Shown piece after piece: positions 62,177 through 64,000 of a DNA stretch of 64,000 nucleotides (its first letter is position 1; the number at the start of each line of letters is the position of its first letter). The position numbers were made by a program, and so were the translations under genes. The notes under the pieces were generated by a model, which did no database searches, was not told the DNA's origin, and saw only the letters and a list, made by a program, of their open reading frames with translations. Source of the stretch: Porphyridium purpureum (lineage: Eukaryota; Rhodophyta; Bangiophyceae; Porphyridiales; Porphyridiaceae); NCBI GenBank assembly GCA_008690995.1, contig VRMN01000002.1:2232001-2296000 (forward strand), read 5' to 3'.

Positions 62177-64000
62177 ATGAGTTCGATTCAAGAGCGCCTG
62201 GCCAAGTTTCAGGCGGACCAGGCACCCGCGCCGGTGGCTGCGGCGGGGAAGGGCGGCGCGGTAGCCGCGCGCGCCTCCATGTTTGACCAGGCCGCGGCGC
62301 CGCCCGGAAATGCACCGAAGCCATTCGCCCGAAACGGTTCGGATTCTGGCTCGGGCTCCGGTTCCGGCCATGGCTCGGGCTTGACCGCGGCAAGGATGCG
62401 GAAAGCGTGGGAAAAGGACTCAGCGTCTTCTCAATCCCTCGCATCGTTTCCAAAGCTCGGCTCGGGAGCAATGGACATCGACCGGACGCCGCAGAAAGAT
62501 GCCGAAGCGGAGCCACGCTTGCCGTCCGTGAACGCCACAAAATCATTGTGGGAAAAGACAATGAAAGAAAAGGAAGAACGTGATCTCGAAAAGGAACGTG
62601 CGATGAGGGAAGTCAAGCAAGCCGCTCGAGGCTCTGGCTCGAAACCTGCTGACGGGCTCTCTCGCGAGCGCTCGGTTGAGGTCGAGTCGGCTGTGGGCTC
62701 AGTTTCCCTAGCCGCCTCATCGGGGCAAGCTGTGCGAGCCAATTCACCAGAGACATCTGTTGCAGCGGCGACAGTGGCGGCACCGGTCAGTGCCAAGCTC
62801 TCTATATGGGAAAATGCGCTCAAGGAAAAAGAAAAGCGTGATACGTACGTCGAGCAGCTGGTGCATGAGGTCAAGAAGACATCCTTGAATCATTCACCAG
62901 TGGACAAAGCGGCAGAGCCTCAGGCTGCACCCGGCGATTCCACGAAGGCTACGAGAACTTCAAAGCCGACAACGGCACCCGACACAGCCGGGTCCGCGAA
63001 ACAGCCAAGACCGACGCCCGCGTCGAACGTGCGCGCCGAGCGACAAAGGACAGACACAGAAGCTCCGAAAAAGGAATCCACAAAGTTGCAAGCCAAGTCG
63101 GTCGCTGAAGCGGCGGGCGTCGCTGCGGTCTCCTCTGCGACTGCGACGACAGCCAAGCCTAGGAAGAAGAAGAGTACCAAAAAGGCCGTCAAGACCGTGA
63201 CTGCGGTCTCGGCCGACTCTGAGGGCGCTTCGGGAGAGCTGAGGACCACTCGGTCAGTGGGATCCGAGAATCAGTCTTCGGGCACGCTGGGAAAAGTGCC
63301 ATCTATTTCGTCTGCAGAGGTCAAGGCTCCCGTCAGCGCACCGCGAAGAACAGCCCCGGTGGCAGCCGCGCTTCAACCTTCTGGTTCGGCAGGCACTGTG
63401 GTTGAAAGTGTCGACGAAGTCGACGTAGAAGCGTCCACGGAGGCCGAGGTGGCAGACTTCCAGGGACATGAAGAAGATTCAGAGTGGTTTGAGGAGAAGC
63501 AGGCGCGGTTGCGTCTTGCGGAACAACAGCTCGAGGCAAACATCGGCGTGGATGAGGTAGTCGAGGTGTTGGGACTCTGGGGTGAAGACAAGCAGGGAGC
63601 GGGTCGCCAAGAGCTGTACAATAAGGAAGCGCTAGACCGGCTGCTGATGCCTTCGTTCGATCCTTCGGCCGGACTTTTGGATGACAGCGATGCCGACTTG
63701 GAGCGAGCGAAGCGCGAAGAGCTGGAAGATCAAGAGCGCATGTTTCGGAATAAGCTGCCGTCGCGGAAGGACGTGGCTACGCGTATCATCAGCAAGGACG
63801 GCAGCGTCGGAAGCTTTGGCGAGCTAATGCAGATGAGCGGCAGCGTGCATGAATTCCAGTCGACCGAGCTCAGCAAGAAGTCTTTGAATGATGTTGTGAA
63901 CGGCATTTCGAATCCGAATGCGGGGATGACGGTACGAAAGTCAGTTCGTATCAGTGACGGTAATGACGGGTCTATGAGCATCGACATGGTCGGCCCTCGT
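62177..64000 (+). CDS. Large disordered protein of unknown function (3' end beyond window)
   Basis: The ATG at 62177 opens a frame that stays open for 608 codons to the right edge. It starts MSSIQERLAKFQADQ. A short motif recurs: RMRKAWEKD near residue 75, KSLWEKTMKEKEERD near 121-135 and LSIWENALKEKEKRD near 207-221. Between these and residue 400 it is Ala/Thr/Ser/Lys-rich disorder, for example KPRKKKSTKKAVKTV. From about 410 it becomes acidic and helical (EEDSEWFEEKQARLRLAEQQLE). Later RKDVATRIISKDGSVGSFGELMQMSG may begin a folded part. I recognise no family; the WE-KEKExRD motif could bind a repetitive partner such as a filament. Confidence 0.75.
   Translation, partial: MSSIQERLAKFQADQAPAPVAAAGKGGAVAARASMFDQAAAPPGNAPKPFARNGSDSGSGSGSGHGSGLTAARMRKAWEKDSASSQSLASFPKLGSGAMDIDRTPQKDAEAEPRLPSVNATKSLWEKTMKEKEERDLEKERAMREVKQAARGSGSKPADGLSRERSVEVESAVGSVSLAASSGQAVRANSPETSVAAATVAAPVSAKLSIWENALKEKEKRDTYVEQLVHEVKKTSLNHSPVDKAAEPQAAPGDSTKATRTSKPTTAPDTAGSAKQPRPTPASNVRAERQRTDTEAPKKESTKLQAKSVAEAAGVAAVSSATATTAKPRKKKSTKKAVKTVTAVSADSEGASGELRTTRSVGSENQSSGTLGKVPSISSAEVKAPVSAPRRTAPVAAALQPSGSAGTVVESVDEVDVEASTEAEVADFQGHEEDSEWFEEKQARLRLAEQQLEANIGVDEVVEVLGLWGEDKQGAGRQELYNKEALDRLLMPSFDPSAGLLDDSDADLERAKREELEDQERMFRNKLPSRKDVATRIISKDGSVGSFGELMQMSGSVHEFQSTELSKKSLNDVVNGISNPNAGMTVRKSVRISDGNDGSMSIDMVGPR

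Overview
The window looks like nuclear DNA from a compact eukaryotic genome with very few introns. I read 26 protein-coding genes outside one retrotransposon (several of low confidence), most of them single uninterrupted frames. Several are very long: THOC2-like 1,790 aa, XRN1-like 1,801 aa, SCC2/NIPBL-like 1,945 aa. Plastid-type and mitochondrial proteins occur together (RseP-like M50 protease, bacterial-type TrmB, propionyl-CoA carboxylase, NDUFA12), with a sterol C14-reductase, a Golgi-type sulfotransferase, few introns and moderately high GC. My best guess is a unicellular red alga of the Porphyridium kind; this is inference from gene content and architecture, not a database match.

Layout. 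1-2245: a Yippee-like gene cut by the left edge, then a Pho80-type cyclin. 3147-8456: a young Ty1/copia element (minus strand) with two 428-bp LTRs that read as identical and a 5-bp target duplication, sitting in the shared upstream region of the cyclin and a macrodomain-like gene. 8562-15110: macrodomain-like protein, GNAT acetyltransferase, propionyl-CoA carboxylase alpha, TrmB tRNA methyltransferase, ERCC1. 15287-27960: THOC2, a membrane-anchored pentapeptide-like solenoid protein, PABPN1, A20/AN1 protein, a small acidic ORF, a type I membrane protein. 28558-36453: multi-homeodomain protein, FUN14 protein, sulfotransferase, exosome subunit RRP43. 36541-42347: NDUFA12, sterol C14-reductase, M50 protease, two tandem thioredoxins. 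42774-56068: XRN1, HOP2, SCC2/NIPBL. 56518-64000: SH3BGRL-like protein, coiled-coil protein, casein kinase II alpha, two small ORFs, and a disordered protein cut by the right edge.

Themes. RNA metabolism is prominent (THO complex, nuclear poly(A)-binding protein, XRN1, exosome RRP43, TrmB), as is chromosome biology (ERCC1, HOP2, SCC2). There is no operon logic; the genes are single units, often tail-to-tail with 5-90 bp between stop codons, or head-to-head with shared upstream regions.

The least explained structure is between genes: (1) perfect or near-perfect palindromes built on CTGTAC/GTACAG, several followed by an ATCGGTT...AACCGAT element; (2) a G/A-rich tract on the sense strand just upstream of most start codons; (3) a 24-bp near-palindrome present twice, upstream of NDUFA12 and SCC2. 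Other notable points are homeodomains lacking the near-invariant Asn51 in every copy, a copia element whose primer site matches the initiator-tRNA anticodon arm, and a divergent gene pair whose start regions overlap.
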